Positions 27,262 to 35,726 of a DNA stretch of 64,000 nucleotides are shown here, one piece after another. Position 1 is the first letter of the stretch. The number at the start of each line of letters is the position of its first letter. The notes below the pieces were generated by a model. The model saw only the letters and a program-made list of their open reading frames with translations. It did no database searches and was not told where the DNA came from. The DNA comes from Bacteroidetes bacterium UBA1935 (GTDB lineage: Bacteria; Bacteroidota; Bacteroidia; Chitinophagales; Chitinophagaceae): positions 58,154-122,153 of the forward strand of contig DDFF01000010.1 in the NCBI GenBank assembly GCA_002337045.1, given 5' to 3'. The position numbers and the translations under genes were made by a program.

Positions 27262-27951
27262 ATGCATCTGCACGAAGAAAAGCACTTTAAGAGTTCTGAT
27301 TTGATAACTGATATCGTTATCGGTATGTCTGACGGGCTCACTGTGCCTTTTGCTTTGGCTGCGGGGCTTAGTGGTGCTGTAGATAGTACAGGCATCATCA
27401 TAACAGCAGGGCTGGCAGAGGTTGCTGCAGGTTCTATTGCAATGGGTTTGGGTGGTTTTCTTGCAGGTAAAACAGAAGTAGACCATTACAACGCAGAGCT
27501 TAAAAGAGAGTGGGAAGAGGTAGAGCAGGTACCTGAAAAAGAGAAGCAGGAAGTGAGAGATGTATTTGCCGAAATGGGGTTGAGTACGGAAGTGCAGAAC
27601 CACATAGCAGACGAACTGGTAAAGGATAAACAAAAGTGGGTAGACTTCATGATGAAGTACGAATTGGGTTTGGATAAACCTGAGCCAAAGCGGGCCAGAA
27701 ACAGTGCATTCAATATAGGGCTTTCTTATATAGTAGGTGGTTTAGTACCGCTATCTCCATATTTCTTTGTAACCAACCCCGAAGATGGACTGAAAATATC
27801 GGCTGCTATAACTGTAGTTTGCCTGTTTATCTTCGGCTATTTCAAGGCAAAAGTAACAGGACAGAATAAACTGAAAGGTGCTGTTTATGTTGCATCAATT
27901 GGTTCTGCTGCAGCCGCTGCTGCTTATATGATTGCTAAGCTATTCGACTAA
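27262..27951 (+). CDS. VIT1/CCC1-family iron/manganese transporter
   Basis: A 229-aa membrane protein. DIVIGMSDGLTVPFALAAGLSGA and ITAGLAEVAAGSIAMGLGGFLAGKTE in the first two helices are the VIT1/CCC1 signature with the metal-translocating Asp, Glu and Met residues. A Glu-rich cytoplasmic helical segment (AELKREWEEVEQVPEKEKQE, to about residue 140) matches the metal-binding domain of these transporters. Three further helices follow. The family exports or stores Fe2+/Mn2+. The gene starts immediately after rocD and its stop overlaps the convergent truA stop by 4 bases. Confidence 0.9.
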   Translation: MHLHEEKHFKSSDLITDIVIGMSDGLTVPFALAAGLSGAVDSTGIIITAGLAEVAAGSIAMGLGGFLAGKTEVDHYNAELKREWEEVEQVPEKEKQEVRDVFAEMGLSTEVQNHIADELVKDKQKWVDFMMKYELGLDKPEPKRARNSAFNIGLSYIVGGLVPLSPYFFVTNPEDGLKISAAITVVCLFIFGYFKAKVTGQNKLKGAVYVASIGSAAAAAAYMIAKLFD

Positions 27952-28712
27952 CGTCTGTCTTTAATTTCGGTAAGACAGTTTTCTGGATAGGCTATTTTTT
28001 CAAGATACAGGCCATGGCCTGTAACATTGAAGTATGCTTTTGTACAGTCCCTTGCTTCAATAATTTTTCTAAACTCTTCAATTGTGAAATTGCCGCGTGC
28101 TACTTGCAGTTGTGTAGCAACCAAGCCTCGTACCATACCTCGCAGAAAACGGTTTGCTTCTACAATGTATTGCAACTCTCCGTTTTGCTGCAGCCAATAC
28201 GACTGCATAATAGTGCACTTGAAAGTTCTGGTTTGTGTATTGCGTTTAGAGAAGCTTTCAAAATCGGTATACTCTTTCAGTATCTCTGCTGTCTGGTTTA
28301 GTATGTCTGTGTTCAGATGGTAAGGAAAATACAGTGCTTTTTCCTGCAGGAATGGATTTTTTTTACTGTAAATCCTGTACCTGTATTGCCTGCTGATAGC
28401 ATCAAATCGGGCATTCAACTCAGGGTTTTCTGCAATAAACAAAGCTTTTGCGGCTACTTTTTCGTGCAGTATAGCATTCATTTTATAAAGGAATGCAGGG
28501 TGCAGTTCTTTTTCAGTATCAAAATGGTAGAAGCTTGATAAAGCATGTACGCCTTCATCTGTACGGCTGGCACCAAAAGATATAACAGACTCGCGAAGCA
28601 GGGTAGATAATGCCTGATTTACAGCAAGCTGAACCGTAGGTATATCACCTTGCAGTTGAGAGCCGTGAAAGGCAGTGCCATCATACATTACTTCCAGAAA
28701 GTATCGAGCCAT
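27948..28712 (-). CDS. truA: tRNA pseudouridine(38-40) synthase TruA
   Basis: A 254-aa TruA with the catalytic Asp52 in GASRTDEGVHAL. The N-terminal MARYFLEVMYDGTAFHGSQLQ and the C-terminal FLRGMVRGLVATQLQVARG are both family hallmarks. It isomerises uridines 38, 39 and 40 in the anticodon stem of many tRNAs. The open frame reaches 28733, but the ATG at 28712 gives the canonical N-terminus. It is convergent with the VIT gene, overlapping by 4 bases at the stops, with no terminator visible between them. Confidence 0.96.
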   Translation of the reverse strand: MARYFLEVMYDGTAFHGSQLQGDIPTVQLAVNQALSTLLRESVISFGASRTDEGVHALSSFYHFDTEKELHPAFLYKMNAILHEKVAAKALFIAENPELNARFDAISRQYRYRIYSKKNPFLQEKALYFPYHLNTDILNQTAEILKEYTDFESFSKRNTQTRTFKCTIMQSYWLQQNGELQYIVEANRFLRGMVRGLVATQLQVARGNFTIEEFRKIIEARDCTKAYFNVTGHGLYLEKIAYPENCLTEIKDRR

Positions 28713-28832
28713 GCAGTACGTTTCAAAGCGCAATATTAGCTCTTTTAGAGGGGAAATTAATGGTGATAGGGTAATATGGTAAATCTACGCTAATATCTTA
28801 TTTGGATACAGAACACATAGCAAGATTCATGA

Positions 28833-28915
28833 ATGCTTAGCAAAGCTATGCCTAAGCATAGTCTGCACTTGTAGAATTATTTACTGAGAGTAATACTCGC
28901 AGAAGAAATTCTACA
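28833..28915. other. Structured intergenic segment with two inverted repeats
   Basis: Two hairpins lie between truA and the next gene. ATGCTTAG (28833-28840) pairs with CTAAGCAT (28852-28859). TGTAGAATT (28870-28878) pairs with AATTCTACA (28907-28915) and encloses a small inner hairpin TTACT-GAG-AGTAA. Neither has a T run. They may stabilise the 3' end of the minus-strand mRNA ending at 28916; no ncRNA family is recognised. Confidence 0.35.
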
Positions 28916-29947
28916 TCAGGACGAAACCGCATTTCGGTTTTTGAATTTCTCAAGCCTTTTACCAATAAACCAAAATGATAAAGCCAGTATCAGGAAGAAT
29001 ATGCCCTTGTTTGTACTATCCCAGAAGTATTCAAAATATCTGGTGTACAGGTTGGCAAGCAATGCTATAATGCCAATATCTCTGGCAGCGTTTTCTTTGT
29101 ATTTGATGCCCAGTAAAAAACTGGCTACCCCAGCAATTGCAAAAACGATTGCATAAATGATAACCTGCGTTTGTCTTACTTCAGCCCATTTTGCAAGGCT
29201 GTTATAATTGCCAAATATCGAAACGCCCCATAAGCCCGTAAAAAACATGATAAGCCCTGCCAGATAGTTTATTCGCTTGCTGAATGATACCGTGCCAAAC
29301 TTCTTTTGTGTTAATGAAGCCAGTATTATCAACATCCCGAATACGCTGAATCTTACAGGATAATTCATGCCAAGAAACAAGTCTTCATGGCTTAACCAAG
29401 TACTGAAAGCACCAAACCATCCCATAGTAGCAAGTATGCCTGCCATCCAAAGTGCGTAAGACCTGACGAAACCTGCAAGTGCAAATAGCACAACAGCTAT
29501 GCCCAACAACAAGCCCGAATAGTTGGGGCCTTCTCCAGTTTCTTTACTGTAATACGTCAGTGCGGTAACTGTAAGCAAACCGCCTATCACGGCATATATT
29601 TCAAAAGGCGCTGCATTAATGGTGCTTTTCTTCTTTTTAAGAAAATAGAACCAGAGTACAGAGAATACTGTAAAGAGTATGGCAATAAAAAAGTTAGTAA
29701 GCGAAAAATGCTGCTTCAGCTTTTCCAGAAATTTGTCGTCTATAAAAATGGCCGCAAATGCCAATAGTATGCAGGATAAGGCAATGAAAAAGAAGTATTG
29801 TGCAATTTGCTGTGTAGTGCTTTTAGGTTGCTCTAAAGTATCTAACAGCTCATCACCCTTCGGTTTGTCGATGTTGCCGTTTTCTACCCACTTATTAATA
29901 GTGTCGGTAAGTAATTTATAGTCGTTCTGGTCGGTCTTTAATTTCAT
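28916..29947 (-). CDS. Polytopic membrane protein, DUF2157-like
   Basis: A 343-aa protein with a soluble N-terminal helical segment of about 45 residues (DTINKWVENGNIDKPKGDELL) followed by about nine or ten hydrophobic helices ending FFLILALSFWFIGKRL. A short soluble helix pair before a run of membrane helices resembles DUF2157 proteins, whose function is unknown; the assignment is tentative. No catalytic motif is visible. It has its own -7 element and is followed by the structured intergenic segment. It is not clearly linked to truA or to the TonB receptor gene, from which terminators separate it. Confidence 0.6.
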   Translation of the reverse strand: MKLKTDQNDYKLLTDTINKWVENGNIDKPKGDELLDTLEQPKSTTQQIAQYFFFIALSCILLAFAAIFIDDKFLEKLKQHFSLTNFFIAILFTVFSVLWFYFLKKKKSTINAAPFEIYAVIGGLLTVTALTYYSKETGEGPNYSGLLLGIAVVLFALAGFVRSYALWMAGILATMGWFGAFSTWLSHEDLFLGMNYPVRFSVFGMLIILASLTQKKFGTVSFSKRINYLAGLIMFFTGLWGVSIFGNYNSLAKWAEVRQTQVIIYAIVFAIAGVASFLLGIKYKENAARDIGIIALLANLYTRYFEYFWDSTNKGIFFLILALSFWFIGKRLEKFKNRNAVSS

Positions 29948-29957
29948 AATGGGTTTC

Positions 29958-29965
29958 CAAAGATA
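29958..29965 (-). promoter_or_regulatory. -7 element of the DUF2157-like gene
   Basis: The minus strand reads TATCTTTG (29965 to 29958), an exact TAnnTTTG, placing the transcript start only a few bases before the ATG. Confidence 0.5.
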
Positions 29966-29984
29966 AGTTTGGCAATTATTGTAC

Positions 29985-30017
29985 CGAAAAAAATAAGCCT
30001 CGTGGAAAACGAGGCTT
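29985..30017 (-). terminator. Intrinsic terminator after the TonB receptor gene
   Basis: Stem AAGCCTCG (29995-30002) with CGAGGCTT (30010-30017) and a 7-base loop. On the minus strand it is followed by a run of T (29985-29993 are mostly A on the plus strand). Confidence 0.8.
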
Positions 30018-30156
30018 CTGTTACATATAGAGGATAAGAGAGAACGTTTTGAGTATCACCAATTTATGGTGATTAGGAGCATAAAAATATATCAAAATCA
30101 ATAGATTAGCAAGATTAGTAATGCTTTAATTCCGATAATCCGTATAACTACGTACC

Positions 30157-32523
30157 CTAAAACTTGAAGTTATACGTAATACTTGGCAGTATCGGGAATA
30201 TCGATACTTGTTTAACAGTCGCTTTCACACCCTGGTTTACATCGCCTTGTGTATCTACATACAGGAAGTATGGATTTTGCCTGCTGTATACGTTGTATAT
30301 AGAGAATGCCCAGCTACCTTGCCACTTGCGTTGTTTTTTACGTTTGGGAGTATAAATAGCAGATAAATCAAGACGATGGTATGGGAACAGTCTATAAGCA
30401 TTCAGATCGCTGTATTGTGGTACAACTTGTGTTTGTATGAAATAGTAGTTGGTTGGCAAGGTTATAGCATTACCTGAACCATAAATGAATACGCCTGATA
30501 CAGTCCATTTTTTAGAAAGCTCATAAGTAGCAACCAACGATACGTCGTGCCTGCGGTCATACTTGGCAGGGTATCTTTTACCGTTGTTAAGGTCATTGAA
30601 TGTTCTGTATGTCCATGCGAGTGTATAACCTATCCAACCCGTGAATTTACCTTTTGTTTTGTTTATGAAAAACTCAGCACCATACGCTTCGCCCTTGCCG
30701 AATACGAAATCAAGTTCAGGATCCTGAATGGTAGATGGTATATAACCCTCTCGGTATTCTACCTGATTTCTCATGTCTTTGTAGTAAACCTCAACAGATG
30801 TTTCCAGCTTGTTGTCTAACCAGTTTTTGAAATATCCTACTGAATACTGCCATGATTGCTGTGGTTGTACAATCAGTGTACTTGGTACCCAAAGGTCGGT
30901 AGGCAGTGTACTACCATTGTTTGATACCAAGTGAATGTATTGATATGCTTTACTTACGCTTGCTTTGATGGATGAGCTGTTTGTGATATCAAAACGCATA
31001 TTCAGGCGTGGTTCTAGGCCACCATAGGTTTTTACAATTTCTCCGTTTGAATAAACAGTACTATCTACTCGCTTTCCGTTAAAGTCTGTTTTGTATGATA
31101 TGTATGGGCCTGTTTGTCCGAAGAATGAATAACGTAAGCCAGCTGTTATACGCAACCATTTAGTAGGTTCAAAATCATCTGATATATACGCTGCACCTTC
31201 ATGTGCATATTTGATTAAAGCATTGTTTGGCTTTAACTCAACAGCACCTGCCTGTCCTGATATTTGATTTGGTATAAACTTGTGGTAGGTATAAGCTACA
31301 CCTGTTTTTATTTTATGGTTGAAGGATGTGTAATAGTCTAAATCGACTTTGCCATTCCAGTCGCGCACACCTGATGCCAGTTTGAATTGGAATTCATTTT
31401 GTTTTGCTGAGAATGCAAACTTATAGTCGTTATATACAGCCGTTGCATTCAGGAATAGTTTGTTATTAAACAGGTGATTCCAACGCAATGTGGCAGTACT
31501 GTTACCCCAAGGTATATCGGCGTTGAAAGACCCGCTACCGCTTGCAAATTTGAATTTATCCTGACCGAAATAACTACTAAGGTATATCCTGTCTTTTTCT
31601 GTTATTTTGTAGTTAGCTTTCAAGTTCGCATCATAGAAGTGATAACCGGAACCTGAAAATGCGCCTGTTACAAATGGTTTAACAAGCACATCAATATATG
31701 TTCGCCTGCCAGATAAAATGAATGAGCCTTTATCTTTCTTTATCGGACCCTCAAGCGTAAGGCGAGATGCAATAAGGCCAATACCGCCTTCCCCATGGTA
31801 TTCTTTCATATTACCTTCTTTCATAGATACATCTACTACAGAAGATAAGCGACCACCATAATTAGCAGGCATACCACCTTTTATCAGTGTTACATTTTTG
31901 ATAGCATCTGTATTGAACACAGAGAAGAAACCAAACAAGTGGCCTGTATTGTAAACTACAGCATCATCCAGCAATATCAGATTTTGGTCTGGCCCACCAC
32001 CACGCACGTAGAAGCCTGAATTACCTTCACCTGCAGACTGTACACCCGGCATTAGTTGCAATGCTTTCAGGATGTCTGTTTCGCCGAATATTACAGGTAG
32101 TGTCTTTATTTTATCTGCAGACAGGCTAATAGTCCCCATCTGTGTGCCTTTTACGTTTTCGTCTCGGCGAGTATCAGAAATTACTACATCCTGCAATTTT
32201 GTTTTGTTTTGTAGCTCGGCATCTATCTTTTTACTTTCAGTAAGTGTTACTGCCTCAGTTTTGCTGGCAAAACCTGCATATGAATACGTAATTGTACATG
32301 TGCCTGCAGGTACAGTAAGGGAGTAGAAGCCATAATTGTTGGTTTCTGTTCCTTGTCCTGCTTCTTTTACAAATATAATAGCACCAATAATGGCCTCACC
32401 GCTCTCTTTGTCTTTTACATAGCCACTAATGGTTACTCTTTTCTGTGCTAATATTGATTGTGGTATGATACTGAATATGGCTATCAGGGTAATGAATGAT
32501 GCAATTATCTTTCTGCTATGCAT
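30157..32523 (-). CDS. TonB-dependent outer-membrane receptor with CarboxypepD-like domain
   Basis: A 788-aa receptor. Signal peptide (MHSRKIIASFITLIAIFSIIPQSILAQ), then a CarboxypepD-regulatory-like domain (ISGYVKDKESGEAIIGAII, about 30-115), a plug domain (GETDILKALQLMPGVQSAGEGNSG, VRGGGPDQNLILLDDA) and a C-terminal 22-strand-type barrel with the terminal TYNFKF. It imports a ligand across the outer membrane with TonB energy. It is not SusC: it lacks that family's length and has no SusD neighbour. No substrate gene is adjacent, so the ligand is unknown. It is monocistronic. Confidence 0.93.
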   Translation of the reverse strand: MHSRKIIASFITLIAIFSIIPQSILAQKRVTISGYVKDKESGEAIIGAIIFVKEAGQGTETNNYGFYSLTVPAGTCTITYSYAGFASKTEAVTLTESKKIDAELQNKTKLQDVVISDTRRDENVKGTQMGTISLSADKIKTLPVIFGETDILKALQLMPGVQSAGEGNSGFYVRGGGPDQNLILLDDAVVYNTGHLFGFFSVFNTDAIKNVTLIKGGMPANYGGRLSSVVDVSMKEGNMKEYHGEGGIGLIASRLTLEGPIKKDKGSFILSGRRTYIDVLVKPFVTGAFSGSGYHFYDANLKANYKITEKDRIYLSSYFGQDKFKFASGSGSFNADIPWGNSTATLRWNHLFNNKLFLNATAVYNDYKFAFSAKQNEFQFKLASGVRDWNGKVDLDYYTSFNHKIKTGVAYTYHKFIPNQISGQAGAVELKPNNALIKYAHEGAAYISDDFEPTKWLRITAGLRYSFFGQTGPYISYKTDFNGKRVDSTVYSNGEIVKTYGGLEPRLNMRFDITNSSSIKASVSKAYQYIHLVSNNGSTLPTDLWVPSTLIVQPQQSWQYSVGYFKNWLDNKLETSVEVYYKDMRNQVEYREGYIPSTIQDPELDFVFGKGEAYGAEFFINKTKGKFTGWIGYTLAWTYRTFNDLNNGKRYPAKYDRRHDVSLVATYELSKKWTVSGVFIYGSGNAITLPTNYYFIQTQVVPQYSDLNAYRLFPYHRLDLSAIYTPKRKKQRKWQGSWAFSIYNVYSRQNPYFLYVDTQGDVNQGVKATVKQVSIFPILPSITYNFKF

Positions 32524-32617
32524 ATAAAATGATGGTGTTGAGCTATTTATTTTGTTGAATTCCGTTCAAAAATGCATGTAAAATTAAGGTATGCTTTAAT
32601 GCTAAACGTATCTGTCG

Positions 32618-32625
32618 TAAATTTG
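32618..32625 (+). promoter_or_regulatory. -7 element of the ABC-F gene
   Basis: TAAATTTG matches TAnnTTTG and lies 7 bases before the ATG, predicting a nearly leaderless mRNA. Confidence 0.5.
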
Positions 32626-32632
32626 TTGGCTT

Positions 32633-34582
32633 ATGTTAATCGCATTACAAAATATTTCATTTCATTTCGGCTCAAGAACAATTCTGGAAGATGCCAGTTG
32701 GCAGATAGGAACGGGCGAACGCATTGGTTTGGTTGGTAGCAATGGTGTAGGGAAATCTACCTTATTGAGGCTAATAACAAGAGAATATACACCTGATGCA
32801 GGTACTATTAATAAACCCAAAGATGTAACGATAGGGTTCTTTAATCAGGATTTGCTTAGTTTCTCTACAGATAATTCTATCCTTTCAGTAGCCATGACAG
32901 CTTTTGAGCGTGCGCATGAGATTGAAAAAGAAATGCAACGATTGATACAGGAGTTGGAAACAAAACCTGATGACGCTAAGTTATTGGATGATTATAGCCA
33001 TGCCCTGCATGATTTTGAGGTAGCGGGAGGTTATGAGATGGAACATCGTAGTGCGGAAGTTTTGGAGGGATTAGGTTTTTCTACAGAAGATTTACAACGT
33101 CCGTACAACCAGTTTAGTGGTGGATGGCGTATGCGTGTATTGTTAGCTAAAATGATGCTACAAGCACCAGACTTACTACTGCTCGATGAACCTACCAACC
33201 ACTTGGATCTTCCATCTATAGAATGGTTGGAAAGGTATTTGATAGGCTATCCCGGCAGTGTTGTAATTGTATCGCACGATAGGTACTTCCTGGATAGGAT
33301 GGTGACGAAGATTGTGGAGGTATGGCAACAGGATTTGCATCAGTACAGTGGCAACTATACCTTCTATCAGCAAGAGAAGGCTGAACGTATGGAACTGCAA
33401 CAACGTGCTTTTGAAAATCAGCAAGACTATATCCGCCAGCAAGAACGTTTTATTGAGCGCTTTAAGGCAAAAGCATCAAAAGCTGCACAGGCACAAAGTG
33501 CCATGAAAAAGCTCGACAGACTGGACCGTATTGAAGCCCCGGATGGCTCTACGCCGGTAATGAATATCAATTTTGACGTGGCTGTACAACCGGGTAAAAT
33601 CATCTGTACGTTGAAAGACGTTACAAAACGTTTCGGAAAGCTGACGATACTTGAGAATGCAGGTGGCGAGATATTGCGAGGTGATAAGATTGCCCTGATT
33701 GGTGCCAATGGTAAAGGTAAATCTACTTTATTGCGTATTATAGCTGGTGTAGAACCTGTTGAAGGTGAACGCAAAGGCGGACATAATGTTGAAGAGAGTT
33801 TTTATGCGCAGCATCAGTTAGAATCGCTGAATGTAGAAAATGAAATATTGGATGAACTGAAGCAGGCAGGTACAGGTAAAACAGAATTGGAATTGCGTCA
33901 ACTGCTGGGCTGCTTCCTTTTCAGTGGGGATGATGTTTTCAAGAAGATAAAAGTACTGTCGGGTGGTGAAAAGGCCAGGGTAGCATTGGCTAAGACTATT
34001 GCCATGAAGGGCAACTTCCTGATGCTCGATGAACCTACCAACCACTTGGATATGCAATCTGTAGAAATGCTGATTGATGCATTGAATAAGTATGAAGGTA
34101 CACTCATACTTGTATCGCACGATCGTTATTTCATCAAAGAAACAGCTAATAAAATATGGTGGATAGAAGAAGGACAGATTAAGGAGTTTGTAGGTAGTTA
34201 CGATGAATGGGGCGTATTTATGGCAGACCGTGAAAAACGATTTAAACAGGCAGCAGCACCAACTGCTGAAAAAAAAGAGGTAAAGCCGGTAGAGCAACCC
34301 AAACCGGTAAAGAACGATAACGAAGTAAGAGAACTACGTAAAGAACACCAAAAACAACAAAAGCAGTTTCAGAAGCTTGAAGAGCAACTGAATAAGTTGA
34401 ATACAGAAAAGGCTGAAATTGAAGCACAATTATCCAATCCTGATGTTTATTCGGATAAAAACAAGTTTGCCGAACTGGATACAAAATACAAGCAACAAAC
34501 ATCACAGATTGATGCGCTGACGAAAGAATACGACCGCGTTTTTGAGCTGGTATTAGAACTTGAAGAAAAGATTGGTTCATAA
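32633..34582 (+). CDS. ABC-F family ATPase (ribosome-associated, Uup/YbiT type)
   Basis: A 649-aa protein with two ABC domains and no membrane segment. The first has GLVGSNGVGKST (about 33-44), signature FSGGWRMRVLLAK and LLLDEPTNHLD. The second has LIGANGKGKST, LSGGEKARVALAK and LMLDEPTNHLD. An ABC-F interdomain linker (P-site tRNA interaction motif, about 240-310, rich in Gln/Arg) lies between them, and a C-terminal coiled coil (about 560-645) follows. ABC-F proteins act on the ribosomal E-site, resolving stalled translation or protecting from antibiotics. The two-domain-plus-coiled-coil layout fits the housekeeping Uup-like group; no resistance role is implied. Confidence 0.93.
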   Translation: MLIALQNISFHFGSRTILEDASWQIGTGERIGLVGSNGVGKSTLLRLITREYTPDAGTINKPKDVTIGFFNQDLLSFSTDNSILSVAMTAFERAHEIEKEMQRLIQELETKPDDAKLLDDYSHALHDFEVAGGYEMEHRSAEVLEGLGFSTEDLQRPYNQFSGGWRMRVLLAKMMLQAPDLLLLDEPTNHLDLPSIEWLERYLIGYPGSVVIVSHDRYFLDRMVTKIVEVWQQDLHQYSGNYTFYQQEKAERMELQQRAFENQQDYIRQQERFIERFKAKASKAAQAQSAMKKLDRLDRIEAPDGSTPVMNINFDVAVQPGKIICTLKDVTKRFGKLTILENAGGEILRGDKIALIGANGKGKSTLLRIIAGVEPVEGERKGGHNVEESFYAQHQLESLNVENEILDELKQAGTGKTELELRQLLGCFLFSGDDVFKKIKVLSGGEKARVALAKTIAMKGNFLMLDEPTNHLDMQSVEMLIDALNKYEGTLILVSHDRYFIKETANKIWWIEEGQIKEFVGSYDEWGVFMADREKRFKQAAAPTAEKKEVKPVEQPKPVKNDNEVRELRKEHQKQQKQFQKLEEQLNKLNTEKAEIEAQLSNPDVYSDKNKFAELDTKYKQQTSQIDALTKEYDRVFELVLELEEKIGS

Positions 34583-34589
34583 CAGGGTA

Positions 34590-34620
34590 TTGTATTCGCT
34601 TTTGTATATAATTATCTTTA
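34590..34620 (+). promoter_or_regulatory. Possible promoter of yajQ
   Basis: TTG (34590-34592), 20 bases, TATCTTTA (34613-34620), one base from consensus. The same TATCTTTA occurs before the cold-shock gene. Confidence 0.4.
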
Positions 34621-34645
34621 TAGTAAGAATTTTTAAAACTAGTAT

Positions 34646-35137
34646 ATGCCATCATTTGATATTACCAGTAAGGTAGACCTGCAAACACTTGATAATGCAA
34701 TAAACATTGCTAAAAAGGAAATAGATAATCGTTACGATTTCAAAGGCTCTCATGTTTCTATAGAGCTGAATAAGAAAGATATGATTGTAAATGTGGAAGT
34801 AGAGAGCGATATGCAGTTGAAACAGGTAGAAGATATTCTAATCACAAAATCAATGCGACAGGGATTGGAAGCCAATTCTTTTGATCTTAGTAAAGAACCG
34901 GGAGCATCTGGTAAATACATCAAAAAGACAATTCCTGTAAAGAATGGTATAGATAGGGAAATGGCAAAGAAAATTGTCAAGCTGATTAAAGATAATGGCT
35001 CAAAAGTTCAGCCTGCTATTATGGACGATATCATTCGTGTAACGGGTAAAAAAATAGATGACTTGCAAGAGGTAATTCAGTTGTGCCGTTCTTCTAGTCT
35101 TGATATTCCGTTGCAGTTTGTAAATATGAAATCATAA
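34646..35137 (+). CDS. yajQ: YajQ family nucleotide-binding protein
   Basis: A 163-aa protein of standard YajQ length, with MPSFDITSKVDLQTLDNAINIAKKE and ANSFDLSKEPGASGKYIKKT, the family signatures. It is two ferredoxin-like domains. In Xanthomonas and Pseudomonas the family binds cyclic di-GMP, and in E. coli it binds RNA or nucleotides; its function here is unverified. It stands alone between ABC-F and a convergent sugar-epimerase gene and ends at a strong bidirectional terminator. Confidence 0.95.
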   Translation: MPSFDITSKVDLQTLDNAINIAKKEIDNRYDFKGSHVSIELNKKDMIVNVEVESDMQLKQVEDILITKSMRQGLEANSFDLSKEPGASGKYIKKTIPVKNGIDREMAKKIVKLIKDNGSKVQPAIMDDIIRVTGKKIDDLQEVIQLCRSSSLDIPLQFVNMKS

Positions 35138-35145
35138 GAAAAGAG

Positions 35146-35170
35146 AAAGCCCCGATATTCGGGGCTTTAT
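35146..35170. terminator. Terminator between yajQ and rfbC
   Basis: Perfect 10-bp stem AAAGCCCCGA (35146-35155) with TCGGGGCTTT (35159-35168), a 3-base loop and a T-rich tail. It can serve both convergent genes. Confidence 0.85.
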
Positions 35171-35174
35171 TATT

Positions 35175-35726
35175 TTAGAAATTGTGGATAGCATCTTTAA
35201 ACAGTGGTTGCACCAAATCTTTTTCTGAAACTAAGGCATCTTTAAGGTCTATCTTCCAGTCTATATTCAATGAAGCATCTGCATAGTTCACTCCGCCTTC
35301 TGCAGATTTATCATAGAAATTGTCGCATTTATAAAATACTTCAGCAGTTTCAGATAGCACAGAATAGCCATGTGCAAAACCGCGTGGTATCAGAAACTGA
35401 CGTTTGTTTTCTGCAGATAGTTCTACCCCAAACCATTGCCCGAATGTTGCACTGTCTTTACGCAGATCCACTACAACATCCCAGATAGTGCCTTCCAATG
35501 CACGTATCAGTTTTGTTTGTGCACTTGGGTTGTTCTGATAATGCAACCCACGTAACACATTGATAGTAGAACGTGCTTGATTGTCTTGTACAAATGGTAT
35601 ATGGCAGCCAATTACAGCTTCCAGTGTTTTGGCATTGTAGCTTTCAAAAAAATAACCGCGGTCGTCGTTAAAAACGCGAGGTTCCAGTATCAGCAAGCCT
35701 TCAATAGGCGTTTTAATCACGTTCAT
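35175..35726 (-). CDS. rfbC: dTDP-4-dehydrorhamnose 3,5-epimerase family protein
   Basis: A 183-aa cupin-fold epimerase with the catalytic His62 in VLRGLHYQ, the VVDLRKDSATFGQW segment and FYKCDNFYDK near the catalytic Tyr. The length and motifs fit RfbC, third enzyme of the dTDP-rhamnose pathway. rfbA, rfbB and rfbD are not here. Its gene overlaps the DegT aminotransferase by one base (TAATG), so the two are co-translated. The pairing could mean a different 6-deoxy or amino sugar (a 3- or 5-epimerase of the same fold), so the symbol is a best guess. Confidence 0.85.
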   Translation of the reverse strand: MNVIKTPIEGLLILEPRVFNDDRGYFFESYNAKTLEAVIGCHIPFVQDNQARSTINVLRGLHYQNNPSAQTKLIRALEGTIWDVVVDLRKDSATFGQWFGVELSAENKRQFLIPRGFAHGYSVLSETAEVFYKCDNFYDKSAEGGVNYADASLNIDWKIDLKDALVSEKDLVQPLFKDAIHNF

